64,000 nt of DNA, from NCBI RefSeq assembly GCF_000621865.1, contig NZ_KK211359.1, forward strand, positions 90,317 through 154,316, given 5' to 3'. The notes under the pieces are model-generated. The model was given only the letters and a program-made list of their open reading frames with translations, was not told the origin of the DNA and did no database searches. Origin of the DNA: Pseudobutyrivibrio sp. MD2005. GTDB lineage: Bacteria; Bacillota; Clostridia; Lachnospirales; Lachnospiraceae. The position numbers and the translations under genes are program-made. Positions 63,836-64,000 of the stretch are shown piece by piece; position 1 is the stretch's first letter; the number at the start of each line of letters is the position of its first letter.

Positions 63836-64000
63836 GTTACCATTCACAGTCTGTTTTGGAATGACGCCCTCAACAAAGGGTGTGGCCTCCAGTATACACA
63901 TGGCGCATTGCAAGAATATTGCGTTTTTCTAATGGGCCATTTATGCATCTTTATTTACATGTGTCTTTTGCAGGCCTGTACAATTTTGAAAAAGGTTTTT
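63836..64000 (+). repeat. Giant palindrome family, copy C (left arm only, cut by window edge)
   Basis: GTTACCATTCACAGT (63836-63850) is identical to the tip of copy B. Shared motifs follow: GAATATTGCGTTTTTCTAA, GGCCATTTATGCATCTTTA, ACATGTGTCTTTTGCAG, CTGTACAATTTTGAAAAA. These match the reverse complement of the right arm of copy B closely, so C has the orientation of A. A local hairpin (GCCCTCAACAAAGGGTG) lies in the outer arm. The apex and right arm lie beyond the window. Confidence 0.85.

Overview
The window looks like a chromosomal segment of a low-GC, motile anaerobic Firmicute of the Lachnospiraceae (Butyrivibrio/Pseudobutyrivibrio-like). That is an inference. It rests on the AT-rich sequence, strong AGGAGG ribosome sites, the gene order rimP-nusA-rnpM-ylxQ-infB-rbfA-nrnA-truB-ribF, IMP cyclohydrolase and AICAR transformylase as separate proteins, CheV plus a chemoreceptor, and a 1177-residue protein that I recall only from Lachnospiraceae genomes. 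I see no transposase, integrase, phage gene, CRISPR array or rRNA. The only RNA gene is the 3' end of tmRNA at the left edge.

Layout. 1-5.5 kb: tmRNA end, a D,D-carboxypeptidase, then (after a giant palindrome) a HAD phosphatase, an acetyltransferase, a GH25 lysozyme and a CobD/HisC-like aminotransferase. 5.6-12.5 kb: a four-gene operon of unknown function (giant solenoid protein, Hsp70-fold protein, TPR-like protein, coiled-coil membrane protein) behind a promoter with a perfect 14-bp palindrome in its spacer. 12.5-19.7 kb: membrane-anchored EEP-family hydrolase, MFS transporter, two-component system, lipoprotein, CheV. 19.7-24.2 kb: a 194-bp hairpin, a large acidic membrane protein, hisH-hisF and a flagellar-cap-like protein. 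24.2-27.5 kb: a second giant palindrome, the purO/purH pair and a small membrane protein. 27.5-35.8 kb: the rimP-nusA-infB operon, with a promoter and two early terminators. 35.8-39.5 kb: NlpC/P60 hydrolase, SEC-C protein, chemoreceptor. 39.5-55.2 kb: a long run of secreted, lipo- and membrane proteins, mostly unrecognised, including a second GH25 protein whose tail is frameshifted. 55.2-59.9 kb: aroA, tyrA and an EF-G paralogue. 60.0-63.8 kb: a second small cluster of membrane and lipoproteins.

The most striking feature is a dispersed family of giant imperfect palindromes of about 600 bp. Two are complete (1472-2068 and 24166-24778), a third is cut by the right edge (from 63836), and there is one clear remnant (27464-27515) and one doubtful one (57731-57757). 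The two full copies have different arm sequences, yet each arm pairs with its partner. They share an oriented core: an apical hairpin with loop ATGGAC, a CAGGTTTTG/CAAAACCTG stem, and an asymmetric insert ending in GGTAC. Paired positions differ in a compensatory way between copies. This is either an undescribed structured RNA or a non-autonomous mobile element.

Functionally, the gene set joins translation and RNA maturation, purine, aromatic and histidine synthesis, chemotaxis, and a large outlay on cell-surface proteins.
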